From the NCBI RefSeq assembly GCF_041260155.1, contig NC_091944.1:22617877-22681876 (forward strand): a stretch of DNA of 64,000 nucleotides, given 5' to 3'. A program made the translations under genes and the position numbers. This document shows, one piece after another, positions 24,901 through 39,900 of the stretch (position 1 is the stretch's first letter; the number at the start of each line of letters is the position of its first letter). The notes beneath the pieces are model-generated. The model was given only the letters and a program-made list of their open reading frames with translations. It was not told where the DNA came from and made no database searches. This stretch comes from Ptychodera flava. Taxonomy: Eukaryota > Hemichordata > Enteropneusta > Ptychoderidae.

Positions 24901-27900
24901 AAATGTTCACAATGGCACCTACTGGTCGACGTCCGTACGATCACACAAAAGGAAGACAGATTATTCGTAGCTTCTTGTTTTACAATGTCACTAGTTATTT
25001 ACTCCTTACAATTTGTATGAATAGTGTTAACAACAGAACAAGTTCACACGTCCCTTGTGGTGGGCCCTTGACGGTACCGGCACCGACCCATCCAAAGAAA
25101 TTGTAAAGCTATTAAAAGGACAGAAAAAATTGACAGCAAAAGTCAGCGACGATTTCCGCTCTTAATTGACGAAATATTTTCAAATCAAAATCAAACTGAT
25201 TACACAATCCCTAGCTACATAAGTGGCGATTTGGTGAAATTTCTGTTTGTCTCACATCTTGAAATAAAAAGTAAAGTGGAACGAAGACATCATCTGATCA
25301 TGTATGCTGCCGTTCAACAGCATAGCCTAGCATAGTGAACTGTCTGTCACCGCACCGGCATGGGTTGGCTACAGCAACTCAACTTTCCAAGATCAAACGG
25401 TCAGTATCTTGTGAAAACAGCAACATAGCAATGAAAATTGTTATAGTCAGTGGTAAAAACTCTTAACAGATGGAGTGTTAATTGCTTTAACCAAATGAAA
25501 ATGCATATGAAGAGAATGAAAACCCACATCGCGTGCGTGAGTGAAAATACTGTAAACAATGGCGGATGTGACATCAGAGTGGGACTCTTCTATTTTGGTA
25601 CCGGGGGTGCGCCGGATCAGAGAACCCTGATAAACGTACTGAAAAAACGTAGTATTTTCCTGGCGATGCTGTCACGGGAACTTCTATGCCTCATTGTTTT
25701 ACATCTTTTAATAGTTCTTTGATCTGAGCAGTTTTACCATCTGTTACGATATATTTTACTCTGCTACCCTTTCTTTAATGGAGCATGGAGGTAGCAGATG
25801 GGATTTAAACAAGGGTAGGAGCTTAGGCAACTTAGTAAGGATGTACTAAATTTGAAAAAAAGTCAGTCGAGGGGCTCCACTCCATAGGTACCCTGTTTTG
25901 TCAATTTTTGGTGAACACAAACTATATGCAAATTTTATGCAAATATTTGAAAAACTAATTATGCAAATATTATGCAATTAGCCGCTACTCTATAAAAAAA
26001 TCCTAAGGAGAACCCTGCTATGGATGACATGCATACTTTCAAAGTAACAGAGCTTTCCAAATATGAAAAACAGGGGACAGATTTTCTAGCATCTAAAACT
26101 TGTGCAAACACTGATAATATTAATGACCACTTCATATATTAATATATATAATCATCAACCACTGACTACACACACAAAGGGAGTTATGATTTTTGTCACA
26201 ATATACTTGATAATGTTATGTTGTGTAATAAAGATCGATTAATTGAATAACATTCATGGGCCGGTTGACCAAAATGACACACTTTATTGAGACAAGGAAG
26301 AAATTTCAATGTTACAAGCATTCATGACCCATGATGTTCTGTTTTATTCAATGGATCTTTTGAAAATGCGTATCAAAATATGAGTGTTCATTGTCAAAAA
26401 CTAAAAAGGAATTTTTCGTTTTCCTTTGTCGATAATGAAATCATTCATCATTTCTATCCCCTTAAAATCATTTATTGAGTACCAGAAGTGCTTGTTGAAA
26501 ATGGGCGGGCTCAGCATTACATAATTTGTGCTTACTAATATTTTTTGAACCGAATTCGTAACTTTACTAACAATTTTGAAAGGCCAGGGAGAGCACAGTG
26601 AATGTATGGAGCATGACAGAGAAAAGACCTTGCTGACCCATAGGCAGAAGTATTGCTGCCTTTCCAGTTCTATACATTCCGAGTGAAATATGGAACAGAC
26701 TCACAAAACAAAACTCTGGCATATACATCGTCATCCCATTCCCTAAAACAAGGATTCTTTACTTGTGAAACTCCACAGAATGAAAAGAAATTGCAATCGA
26801 CGCCTCGTTTACCTGCTTCCTTTGATAGTAATCCTTATTCTCAAACGTTTCTTGTAATAGAGGAGTTGTGAAGTACTGAAGTATTCCGGATTCAATGAAT
26901 TCTTGCAAGGGGCTTGATGTCAATTCCGGCTGAGCTGGGAAGAATTTACCAAGCCAACTGATGCAGTCGGAAAACTGAGAGTAAAACAGAGAGAACCATT
27001 ACGTGATGTGAGTCAGATTATCAAAATTGTACTTACTTTTAACAAATGTACTACATTTGACAACTTAAGGTCGTATTGTCAGCCTCAAAATCAACAGATT
27101 TAAACTTTGGCTCAAATTTCCTCAATGAAACTGTGAACCATTCTCTTTTGAAATCAAGACTAAAACTTTGGGTCACTAAGAACTTTTGGGTACTATGGGA
27201 ACAAATTACTTTAAGTTTATTGATATTTGAACTAACTCTATGGGGAAAAATTAAAGTTTCAATTTTCACAAAAGTAAACTGATGGAAACTTTAGATTCCC
27301 CGTGAGCCTCAAAATAAGCCCCAATATGTGGTAGACAAGAAAGTATTGGAGAGTCCAAAAATCTGTCCCTGAGATGCATTGCACCTTAAACTGCAGGCTG
27401 AGCAACATTATGCAAGTAATAAATATCAGTAACTCACATTGAGAGTGCTGGGTAAAAACTGGGATAAAAAAACAGTAACTTGATAATGCCTGATGTCATT
27501 CAATTTTGAAAATACATTGAACAGTATAATGAGATGTATTTAGTACTCAGAAAGTAAACAGCTCTCTAACTAGAATGCGAAGTTTAGAGAAGCATTAATT
27601 TTCATCATAAATCTAACTGCTGACAAGGAATATACATGAATTTAAAGCTTGGTGTATCTAATAGTACCATTGCATCTGTTGCTGCATCAGGTAAACTTGC
27701 AAATTCAAGAAAAAAGAAAAAAAACAGACTGACCTTGGCTGTGTCAAGTCTGCTTTATGTATATACTTGACCTTTACACCCTGATACACAATATTGAATT
27801 TCCTTACATCTACTAGCTACTCATCCCCGTTTCACATACACAGGCCTGAATCAACCTTGGCAGACAATGTGATCATACCATCTCTTGATAGGGAGAGGGA

Positions 27901-30900
27901 GAAAATAACTTCACAGGGTCTGTAAATCTTACCTCCTCCCCAGTGCATGGGTCCAGCACATCTCCGCCGATCATGACGATACTGTACACAGATATCATGT
28001 TATTTTCTTTGTACCTGTCCAGCTGTAGACCTTTCACACACCTGTACTGTACATTGCTGGTTGATGGCCAGTCCATGAGTAAAATGACAAGAGGTATCGC
28101 TGGCTTTGGTGGCTTGCTCTCCAAGAGGGATTTCACTCTCTCATGACTTGAAGACCAATATAATTCCTGAAGTGAACATAAGTAATCGGGGAGTTAACCT
28201 GTTCGCCCCAGTTCCCTGTAAACAGGTCCACAAATGCCATTGAAAACAATACCTTTGGGCCATACCATGGTGGTGAAAAAAGGTTAAAAAGTACCATTCT
28301 GCAGATTTTCTTGGCAAAAACAATAGTGACAAGGAGGAATTTTTATATTTTTTAAAAGCAAGTAGATCTTCAGTACAAGTTTTTGACATCAGATGTTTTG
28401 TTACTGTTATTGTATGTAATATTACAGAAACAAAACACCTGTTCACCCCAATTCCCTGTAAACAGGTCCACATTCACCATTAACAACAATTGGTTTGGGT
28501 CAAACCACTATGGTGAAAGGGGTTAAACTCTGAGAAAAATTGTAATGTGGTAGATTTGTAAATGATTTTGAGCTATTTTCAAAAAGAATTGTCAGTAAAA
28601 GCTTCAGCATGTTTATTCTACAAGAATACACTGACAGTGTTTCACTGGAAGCAGTCACTATTACACACACACACACAATCTTGGAGACAAAAAAAATTCA
28701 TGCTTCTCCAACAGTTTTTGGTCAAATTCAACCCTTTCACCAAAATGGTTTCTACCAAATTTATTGTTATCAATGGCGACTGCGGACCTTTTTACAGGGA
28801 AACAGGGTGAACAGGATGAGCAGGAAGCCTATATCATGAAACAGAATTGGGGATTGATCTGAAAATGATGGCCATGACATCAAACTGCTACAGTTCCCCT
28901 CCCCTCAATGAATGCTGAAGTTCAGCAGGAGGAACTCACCTCTTCATACGGCGACTGAGGTAGTGGAGGTAATGCTAGTATTAAACCAGACGTTCCTAAG
29001 ACATGGTTCTTGTCATTGCTTGATATTGCACCTTGGATGGACTGCATGAAAAGAAAATATTTATGAGGCAATCTTGATGCTTAGCTAAGTGAGTTTACGT
29101 AGAAAATCTTACATTTTAATGATATGCAGACATAATAAGCATCCATACATGTAAAACTGTGCTCTATAAATGTGACTTTTAACTTTGCCAATGTTCCCGA
29201 TTCTTGTAGAAACAAAAGTACAACATCTTTAAAACTATAGAGGGCACCAGACTTGAGTATTTTGATAGAGAAAATTGCTAGGTAGCTAAACCACATTATC
29301 ATTGTAATAAACTGAATCTCAGACGTTATATAACTCACAAAATACTATAGCAAAAAACAGGATGGTTGGACAGTCTCATACACATTACGTTTACTTTTTT
29401 GTACGTTGCACACAAGTTTTGTAGATAACATTGTTGACGAAAAGAACCGACTCATTTGAGTGTCTGGATAGAACACACAAGGGAATTGCTAAATTAGTTA
29501 TCAAGTTCATCGTAGAGACCGAAGTTAATTATGACAGCACTCTGGCTAAACAAGCCATAATGCAATGTATAATGTGTACTGATGTTTTTATAGACACACA
29601 AGGATAAACAGTGGAGTGGAGAGTTACATGATTAGTATTTCACTCAAATGAGTCGGTTCTTTTTATCTACAATGTTATCTGTAAACGTAATGTATATGAG
29701 ACTGTCCAACCATCCTGTTTTATGTATTATCTTCCCTTTCTGTTTTGTCATAAAAAATCTTTCCTTGATAAAGAAATGCTTGAATGACAAAGTATTTCAA
29801 GCTTTAATTTTTGTTGTAATACTGAGAAAAGCCATCAATGTCTGAGAACTGTTCATTCACATTGGCCCTTTTTCAAGACATCCACTCACCTTTGTACACA
29901 CGCTGACACGCGTCTTTTCAATGCAGTCCACTTCACTTGAGTAAAGACTTAGTAATTTTATCTGACAGGAGGAAATGAAGTTAAGTTTTTTTTTAAATTC
30001 CTACTGTATTGATTGATATTAATATTGGTATGGTTGTCTGTTCTGAAAGGATCATTCGGCTGAAAGTAAAATCCTGACATTTTGGGTTCAAACTAGGTTC
30101 TCTTCCTTTGAATGTGCTTCCTCTGTCAGAGTCAGGTGGAATAATACTTTACAATAATTCACTATTAATTTATACTGTTTTAAGGTTTTTCACTCATAGA
30201 CATTCCTACAATAGCGTTAAAAGCACAGGTAATGCAAGCCTGGCCCTTTCTCCAACAAACACTGGTGCAAACCTATTGTTGTCTATAGCAAAACTGGACC
30301 TCTGAACAGGAGAACAGTGTTTGAGGATGGGAGGGGAGTGGGTTGGGAGTGGTGAAAGTGTCAAGCTGCCTACTTTTTTATTTTCACCATCATCCTTGGG
30401 TTTTCCCCTTGTAAGTTTAGCCTCCACCCAGTCTTCTAAGACATCTCTGTCTTGACAATCTTCATGTTCTGGCAGAGACAATGCGATCTTCCAAAAATAC
30501 TGGCGGGATCTCTTTGGGTCGTGTGGCAGCTCCCTTGCCAGGAATTGTGGCAAATCAAGAGGCAGCCAGGCTTTTTTCTGCTTAAGTAGATTTTTGTAAT
30601 GATGTTGTATCATTTGGTAGGAAAGCTCTATGCGGCTGGATTCAATCCTATAGTAAGTTTGAAAAGAAAAATAACACATAGGTAGAAAAAGATGATGTTT
30701 ATGACCAAAGAGAAGCAAAATAAACATTCTTGAATTTTCTTCACTGTAAAGCTGTGATTTATTCTCATTTTTTTACACTGAAAGTATTACTATAGTCATT
30801 GTCATGGGACAGACATAAACTCTAAATAATGTTTGCAACAGTTGTGTTCACTTTATAACAAACAGGGATAACAGACTTTCAATAACACAGTGCTCATTTT

Positions 30901-33900
30901 ATGTTACCTAATCTCACCTGATTGGGGACTCTACGGACAATCGCGCTCTTTTGTTCAGAGACATATATGAACTCGACATCGGTCGCTCAATGGTCTGTTG
31001 CCACGGTGACAGCACTTCAACCTGTTCTTGGGCTGAGATGGGACGAGGCGCAGAGGGGAATGTAAACATGTCACGTTTTAAACGCAGTCTCCCGATGTAC
31101 TTGTTGTTCCACCTGTAAAATAAGTCGTTCGTTGTTTGTTAAAAAAAGCGGCTGAGCTCGAGTATTATGCCATGGCTCTGTGGGACATGTGCAAAATAGA
31201 TAGTCACTTGAAGTTCTTTGGAAAACCCTTTGGAAATTTTGTGCACAAGACTGATTTAAATAGTACTTTGGTCACTACAAAAGATCATGGCTTGACAGAT
31301 CCCAACCATGAACAGTGGCAACAACAGCGCAAAAAGAGACAAAATTTGTTGTAATTGTTACCAGTGATAAAGTCACCCATGCCATTTGGTTATAGTGCAG
31401 TTACCAATGGCATCTACTCACTGGACAAAATCCCTAACCCTAGCTGGAACTACCCCTTGTCTTTAAACAGTACTGGTGCGATGGTCTAGCTGTAAAAATT
31501 GTAATGCTGTTTTACTAATCATCAAATTTTTAACCATACTATACATAACCAACTGTAACAAACCTTCTTAGTGTTCATAGTATTTCCTGTGTAGTCCAAA
31601 TAGTAATCATCAAAAATTTTTCAGAAAAGACAGTTATATACAGTACAAAGGCATTCATGTGGACTTTATCATGCCTTACTGGTTGTAACCATCATGACCT
31701 GATAGTGACATATGAACTTGGCAGGATACTAATTCATTTATAAAAGTTGGCATGAATATCTGATTACTTCAACTTACTTTTTGAAGAATCTCGCCACAAT
31801 CATCAAATGCACAAGTTTTTCCGTCTCTCTCAGTTTTTCATCTCTCATCTCTATTCCCTCTTTGATGACTTCCCTACTGATGTACTGACACTCCGTATCC
31901 ACCATGGATGCCAGGATTTCATCCGTCACTGTGACGCTGCACCTCTCCATGCTCTCCCGGAGCAGCATCTCTTCCACCTCTCTGATGAAACAAAAGATTT
32001 GGGAATCAGAAGTGGCTGAATGCATTTCAACCCGTCACTTTTGAGGGAAAAGTAATCATTTTTTAAAGTAACTTGTGTCATCTGTTTTCTAAATACAGAA
32101 GGGTCTTATTTTCAGACTTAAACACTCTTTGTAATTGAAATGCACATGTACGTAGCACTTATTTACACTGATAAAATATTGTAATGTATGCTCCAGGAAT
32201 AAAATTATCAAAATATTCATGTTTTGCTTGCGTGAGCATTTGATATATGACAAGCCACTGGTCACACTTCAAATCCAGAGATCATGCCTTTCATTTTCAG
32301 ATACAATGTGGCTAAAGGACAGATTTCGGACTCTGAAATTTTAACAAGACTTTTAAGGTCTGCCACTTCTGGGGGATCATTTTTAAGTCTGCTATGTCAA
32401 TAAATTTCCACTGTCCTGTTTGTGTGAAAAGTCATATTTTGATTTTTTTTCTCCGTAGAATTATATTTTGTATTCAAAGTAAAATTTTCGGTCTTTTGTT
32501 TCTCTTGCATCAAATTCTGCACGGTGATTCCTTATTTTCAATGATTTTAAAAAAGGACGTTTGGAAGTTTCCTTTACAAAGTTTAAACAAAGTTAAATTC
32601 TTTAAATTATGAGACACATATTTACCTTACAAGGACCATGGAATAAGCAAAACAAAAATACTATACACTGATTGTTTACAAGTGATATAGCACGCAATAT
32701 TAAATATTAAAGTGATTATGACCTTTGAAAACTCTGTTTTTTAATTACAGTTTACATCCAGGGTTCTCCACAATGGGATTTCAAGGGTGTGGACCACCCC
32801 TCTGTTTTTTTGGAGCAGTCTATTCATATGTTAATGAATATACAAAAGGAACACATTTTCACAACAGAAGAATATGCAAATCATGAATTGTTATGTAGAT
32901 TAGCCGCCCCTCTGTTTTTCCAAGCTGTGGAAAACACTGACATCATTGGGTAGTGTTAGGGTGTTTTTACCTCATTTGCATTTCTGCAGCATCCTTGCAT
33001 TCCTCTCTGATTGTTGTCTCAACAATTTCATCGCAGATTTCTTGAATTGCACGCTGTTTGCTGGACTCTCTCTCTGCTGCCAACTGTGCTGCTCTTCTGC
33101 GGGTGTGAACATGCACAAATAATAACAAATTCCCAGTTATCCTTCGTGCTGAAATATGCCACTGTTTTGCCTTTTACTTATACATGTATGAAGGGCTGCA
33201 CACACTAGTTCAGAGGCTTATTCTTAAGATACCTTTGTATTAAAGCAGAAGCACAAATCCATAAAATCCAACATATATCTATACTTGAGCTGTTAGTTAA
33301 AATTTTAATACATGTATGCGCATACATTTGAATATTTGATTGTCTCCATGAGCACCATACTCTATCACTCAGTGTATTGGTTCAAATTATAATATCTATA
33401 TGCATAAATTTGAATATTTGATTGTCTCCATGAGTACCATACTCTATCACACAGAGTAATTGGTCCAAATTGTAATATTCAGGGCTCGAAAATTTTTAAA
33501 AAAATTCTGGCAAGTGAATTTTCAGTTTCACTTGTCCGGAAGAAAAATTCACTTGCCCTGAATTTCAGATGATTTAAGGAGTAAATGTGTATGGTTTTAT
33601 TCATGTCATTGTAAAGAAACAGTAGCTGTAACTTACTGATAAATTTGTGTCCTTATTCTGTGTATCAAAAATAATATCTTATGTAATGTATACATGCACA
33701 TTGTTTCAGCCAGCTTTTGCTAGCATTGGGACACAGTGACCCATAGTAGGTCTTAATGGGGACAAATTAAATTTTTGGGGGGACATGTAGTGTATTTCAA
33801 TAAAACAACACCTGTACATTGTCATTGTGTGTCATCATGACCTGGTACCTTGTGTTAAATAGGCAAGTCAGGTAGGTGCACTAAGGGTAAGTATATAATA

Positions 33901-36900
33901 GGCCAACGGTGTCAAATTGTGCCCATGTGAAACTTTCAGTATCATTTAGTTCACTGCTACCACATGGTATGTGCATAAACTGCAGGGTTCCCCTGTTTAA
34001 GTCACCAAAATGATTAGCCAACTCATTAGCCAAATCAAAAATCTTGTAGCCACTTTGAGCAACTTTTAAACAGTTTATGATCTCAAGTGTAGCAACAGCT
34101 TTCTCGGCATTCAGGAGTTCCTAATTTTACAAATCAAGATGTTTTGTATGTTGTTCATGATAGTTTTTACATTAAAGAAATATTTGTTAAGTTTTATTAC
34201 ATTAATTATCTGTGTTTTTATGACATTGAAGGGATTGAAATACTTTTTCATTTCTAGTGGTAAACTTTTGCCACAAGAAATAATTAGGTGGCAATTCTAA
34301 AAATCAGGTAGCAATGTGAAGTGTATATTACCACAGATACAGAATACTTCTGCAGCATTGAGTCAGTGTTCACAGTATGAAAACTTATCATACACTACAA
34401 GCTCCTCATGTGGTTTTGTTAGCCACACAAATACAATTTTCCATGCAGAAGAAAGCATTCGGTAGCATAGTGACAGTGTAGATACAAGTATTGTGGTGTT
34501 GTGTCATAGTTGTGATCAAGCAGGCTCAATAGCATCTTCAGCATAAGTATTTTTCTTGAGACAAAAAGGGTCAGGTCAAAATCCTTTAAAACAAGACACA
34601 ATGATATTGTTCAATTCATTTCCCAATGTTTTAAAGAGTAATAATAGTTTTAATGATAATGATAACATTGTAGACCATTAACATTTTCATTTGATATTTT
34701 GATATCATCAAGAAATGTCTAGTGATGTTCACTATTACATCATTAAACTGGAGGAATCTGCAGAAATATTAATGTGATGATTTGAAATGGATATGCTTAC
34801 TACAACTACTGTTGACAATTTACCTTTGCCATAACTGTTAATAAAATTTAATTTAAAACTGACAGTCAAGCTAAATGCCATTAAATTGGAAAGCACCAAG
34901 AAATTACCTTTTATCATAAGATTGTACCTATTAGACCTCCCTAGGTGGTTTCTTTTGAACCATAATTGTGTACTTAAAGGGTCTTCATTCATTACATCAC
35001 ATAAGGTGACCCAGATTTGACCTTTCAGAAAACCTCAAATTTTTCTCCTTTTCCCTTGTATTCTGACTCTGTTTGTGAAAGTTTCCTTTGAAATAATGGT
35101 TTTTACTATCAAACTGAGTAATTGCAGGCCAAATTTGATTCAAGCAAAGTAGGTAAAACTTGGACTAAAAAGGACGACCGGTACGCGGGACTCACAGAGG
35201 CAAAGCCAGGCCTCAGTGTATTCAAGCATTACATCCATGATTCAAGGTCGTCCATGATGTATTGCATGTAGCACGGTCCGTCCATGAGGGACTGAGAGGG
35301 ACCGGATTGCAGTATCGAACAGCAACAATGTGTACCAGGGAATTTGTAACTTTGTAGAAAGGAGAGTAAAGTGTTTCAATACATTGTAACTTTGTAGGAA
35401 GGAGGGTAAATTGTTTCAACACCTTACAACATTTTATTGTAATCTGTAGTTTTCTGTTGAGGAGGCATCGTGACATGATTTCATGAGAAGAAAAAAACAT
35501 AAGATCGTGCAAAGACGTCAATATTTTGCCATTTTGTAACCAAGCAGAACAGAGCTATTTTATCGGCCGGCCATATCGAAAGCGGTACACTCAAAGAACT
35601 AGAGAGTGGCAGCGCGTACGTACAGTGGCCTCATTGAAATTCACTTGTCCGTCGGGCTGGGAGAATGTTGTTTTCACTTGCCCGGACTCAAAATTCACTT
35701 GTCACGGGCGTCGGGCAGCGAGAATTTTCGAGCCCTGATATTAATATCTATGCGTATACATTTGAATGTTTGATTGTCTCCATGAGTACCACACTCCGTG
35801 TAATTGGTCCAAATTGTAATATCTGTGCACATAAATTTGAATATTTGCTTGTACCCATCAGATTATGTATTTCAGAACTTCCCTGCCCTGCGTAGCAACA
35901 TGTTCACATTACCTTTCCTCTTCTTCTCTTCGTATCTCCTCCATGACAACACATTCGACTATTTCCCTCGTCATACTGTCTGCGACTTCGTTGGCCACTG
36001 TTGTCATGGCATCACTGGAAACAGCGAGCACGAACTGGGCTCCCTTGACGAAGTAGTTGCTGATCTGCCCGGTGAATTCATTGATCACTTCAAAAAATAG
36101 ATCTTTGGTGATGTCTTTTACAACCTAGGTAGGGATAGGAGAGAGAGCTTAGGTATTTGCTCCATGGTATTTTGCTGTTACCAAGGAAAATCATAAGTAG
36201 AGAGGTTTACCCTTTCACCCCCGATTTCTGTGTTCACAGGTCCAACCGCACATTTAAGATAATTGGGTCAGGCTACACCATTGTGGTGTTAGGGTGAGGG
36301 GGAAATTTGCTCTGATGTTATAAGGACTAATGGTGTTTTAAATTTTTTCAGTACTTTCTGGTCTACCACTTATGGGGGCTTTCAGAGTAAGAAAAATTTT
36401 CACCAGCTTAATTTTTAGGAATTGAAAATTGTGTTTTCCCATGAGTCAACGCAGGGAAGGCGGCCATTTTGAATTTCAACCATTGGTAAATGTCATTGTT
36501 AGGTAATTTGTTTCTCTAGTTCCAATTGCGCAGTGACCCCTGATTTTTTTCTTGATTTGGTAACAGAGCGGTTGAAAGTTTCATTGAGGAAAGTTTGTGC
36601 AAAAGTTTAAGTTTTTAAATTTTGAGGCACATACTACCTTAAATGAACAGATGATTGGATACCACTATGTGTATTGTTTACACATGAGGTTTGAGTATTG
36701 TGATATGAGAGAAACTCAATTTGTAGATCCTATGGTATGTTACTGGAAATCTTTACCTCGTTGGGATAAACCACTGTAGCAGGAGGGGTTGGCACTGTAG
36801 ATTGAGGGAGAGGGACAGGAATCTCTTGTTTGATCTGCCGTCCATCTGTTGGAAGCAGTTCTGTATGGAAATGAAACAACATGGTTATCATTTTATTCTT

Positions 36901-39900
36901 CACTGTACAAAGCATATCAGCTGTCACAAAATTATTATCATTCTTTTCAGAAGCATTGAAGGACTCATCCGATCTCAGATAAAATTAATCTCATTGCAAT
37001 CATTTCAGAACCCAAAGTTTGATTGAATCCACTTGTTTTCAACGTTGCTATCCAAAATGAACAATACAACAAAAAGTGTAAGATACAGAAAATGAATGTA
37101 TATCCAGTAAGTCATAACATTGTTCTCATCTCTCGCCCTATGTTTCCTCGCTGTGTGTATCATGACTGTCCTTGTATGCAGTATGCAGTGCACCTTCCTT
37201 GGGTGAACTGCCCATTTGCACTGACTCTAACTCTGAAGTGATAGGCCCTGGCAGATACCGGCAAGGATAAGGATTATAGCAATTTGGTCATCTGTATTAA
37301 CCTGTTCACCCCCAATTCTTTGTAGACAGGTCCATACTCACCATTGATAACAATGAGAGCGGTTGAAACCATGGTGGTGAAAAGGTTAAGGCTACCAACT
37401 ATTGACTGTGACTTAGCAAGGGGGTGCACCCCCAACTCCATGTCAAAGACACCTTCAATGTGTAACAATGGCTGACATGCCTGCTTTACAGAGTATGGAT
37501 ATATGCAAATTTACAGTGAATATTAAAGTAATTTGAAACACTTAAGGTACAACGCACCTCTGGGACAGATATTCAGACTCTCAAATTTCTACAAATATTT
37601 TCTGATCTACTACTTAAGCTAGTTGGGGCTCATTGTAAAGCTCTTGGAGAAAGAAAAATTTTCCCGCACAGTTAACACACGGATGGCAGCCATTTTGAAT
37701 TTCAAATATCAGTAAATATTGGGTAATTTGTTTTTCTAGTTCCAAACTTTATACAGTGACCCCCAGTTGTTATTGTTGATTTACTAAGAGAATGGTTAAA
37801 AGTTTTATATGGGAAATTTTTAGTAAAAGTTTACGTCTGTCACTTTCAAGGCACATACTACCTGAAAAGGACACAACACCAATGTGTCTGTCTCATAGGG
37901 TAATTTGTCCTCCTTGCCTACCTGGAAGTACAACATTGGAATCTCCAACATATCTGTCCATGTTGTCAAAACTACACGTCGGTGTGTGAGGTACAAACGG
38001 AGACAACGGACCACCATTGACAATCTGAAAGCGACAAGAAAATTGAGGTGTACTGTAACAAAAATATGGCATCACTACACCAAAAATCAGCTTAACGCGC
38101 GCAGCGATTCGCGAGTTTTTGATATGGACGGACACACAGACATATATACAGACATACATATTACATACAAACATTTTTACACCATATACACAGTTGCTAT
38201 GAATGTATGGCAAATGGGAGCTAAAAATGGTTCTGTATTATCAATGATACCTTCAAACTGTTCAGCTAATGTTGAAATTGACTATTTGTTACCAGTGATA
38301 GAGAACCACTTGACAACGCTGAAAATTTGGACAAATTCTATCAGTCTTGCATCTTTATACATATGCATAATATCTTGCTCTATACCAATAGCTGTTCATA
38401 CCTTATGTTACGACATGAAAACTTTACTAAATGGCAGTGGTAGCAATTGAGTACTTTTAGGGACTTTGTGTCGTAGACAGTCTACAAAACTTTGTATATA
38501 TTTTTGGGCATGTGGCAACTGCATTGATACGCTGTAATCAGGAGAGGTCAAATCTGCTAGAATGATCAATATTGGTATTGAGTTGCTCTGTGACATGACT
38601 TCATACATTCGCCATGCCTGGCAATACTTGCATTCACAACACCTGTGTAGACAATTCAGTGGGGAATCGTGCAGCGTCACCAGTCATACGCAACTATACC
38701 TTTTTGGACTGTCTCAGTTGATATGAATATATATGATTATTATACACCTACACGTGTAACACATGGCGTTTCATCATACAGTAAGTTTTGGTATAAGTAG
38801 ACGTGAAGTCAAATCACACTGACTTGCAGTCCAATAACTTTGGATGTTACTGGATGCTATTTGATCTTTGACCTCAAAGCAAGTTTTTATGTAAACACTG
38901 GGAGAACAAAACAAGATCTAAACAATTTTTTTATTCAAACAATATTTATCCCACTATGACTAGGCCATAAAGTGAACAAACACTGGTTCATAACCGATGG
39001 TGTACTGGATGTTTGCAATCATGTGTCCATACAGGGCATTCTGAAAACACTGTAATTTTTACTTTGCTTGTGAAATTTGACTTTATACATGATGCACAAT
39101 AATGTTATTCACAAAATACTGGTATTTATGTCTGCGTACATTGTACACTTCTGTATTGACTTTGATGCTATGTTTATCAGGCAAAAACTCTGTTGGAAAA
39201 TGTACAGGGACGTAGATCATGTTATTTTACGAATAGCCTTACATTTGGCACTTATACAGCATTAGAAATTTACTTGCCTTTATGCGACAGAAATTCAGCC
39301 AATATTATTTAAGGGTTGGCTTAGGGTGTTTACAAAAAAAGATAAATCTGTATGATTCATATTGCGTCTCCCATGCATTGGATGTATGTGTGCAAGTAAA
39401 CATACTCACATCATACAGCCTCGGGGCAAAAACTACACTACAACCTATGGCTAACCAGCCAGATTCAATTGTCACACTCAAAACATAATTTTTAGGATAT
39501 ACAACTTACTTCTGCAACACTGGACATTTTCTTCTGCTCAATGATGGATAGAGATCTGGCAGCTATGATGGAGTCTTCTGGATTGATAAATGCAGTGCGG
39601 TCAAAGTGTATAATGCCTTCAGTCACTGTCAATCCATGCTTCGAACAGAAATCTGTTGCCTGTGTCAAAACAAGAAACCTTACATGTATACTGTGAAAAA
39701 CCCAGGCCCATACATATGGAGGCCTTCCTCAATCGTCTGTGCATCTGTTATTCAGAATTGCATAGTCCCAATGGATGGTTATACCACACAGTAGTAATGC
39801 CACTGTGGCTTGGTAGCAAAACTGGCCCACTGGTACACAGTAATATATACACAAATCTACGGTTTTCTGTCAATAACTGTTGCTAATACAGAACAAGAAT

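Noticed and set aside
37905..38450. 181-codon plus-strand frame
   Set aside because: It overlaps MCM3AP exon 15 in antisense and has no family signature. The minus-strand exon has matching phases on both sides.
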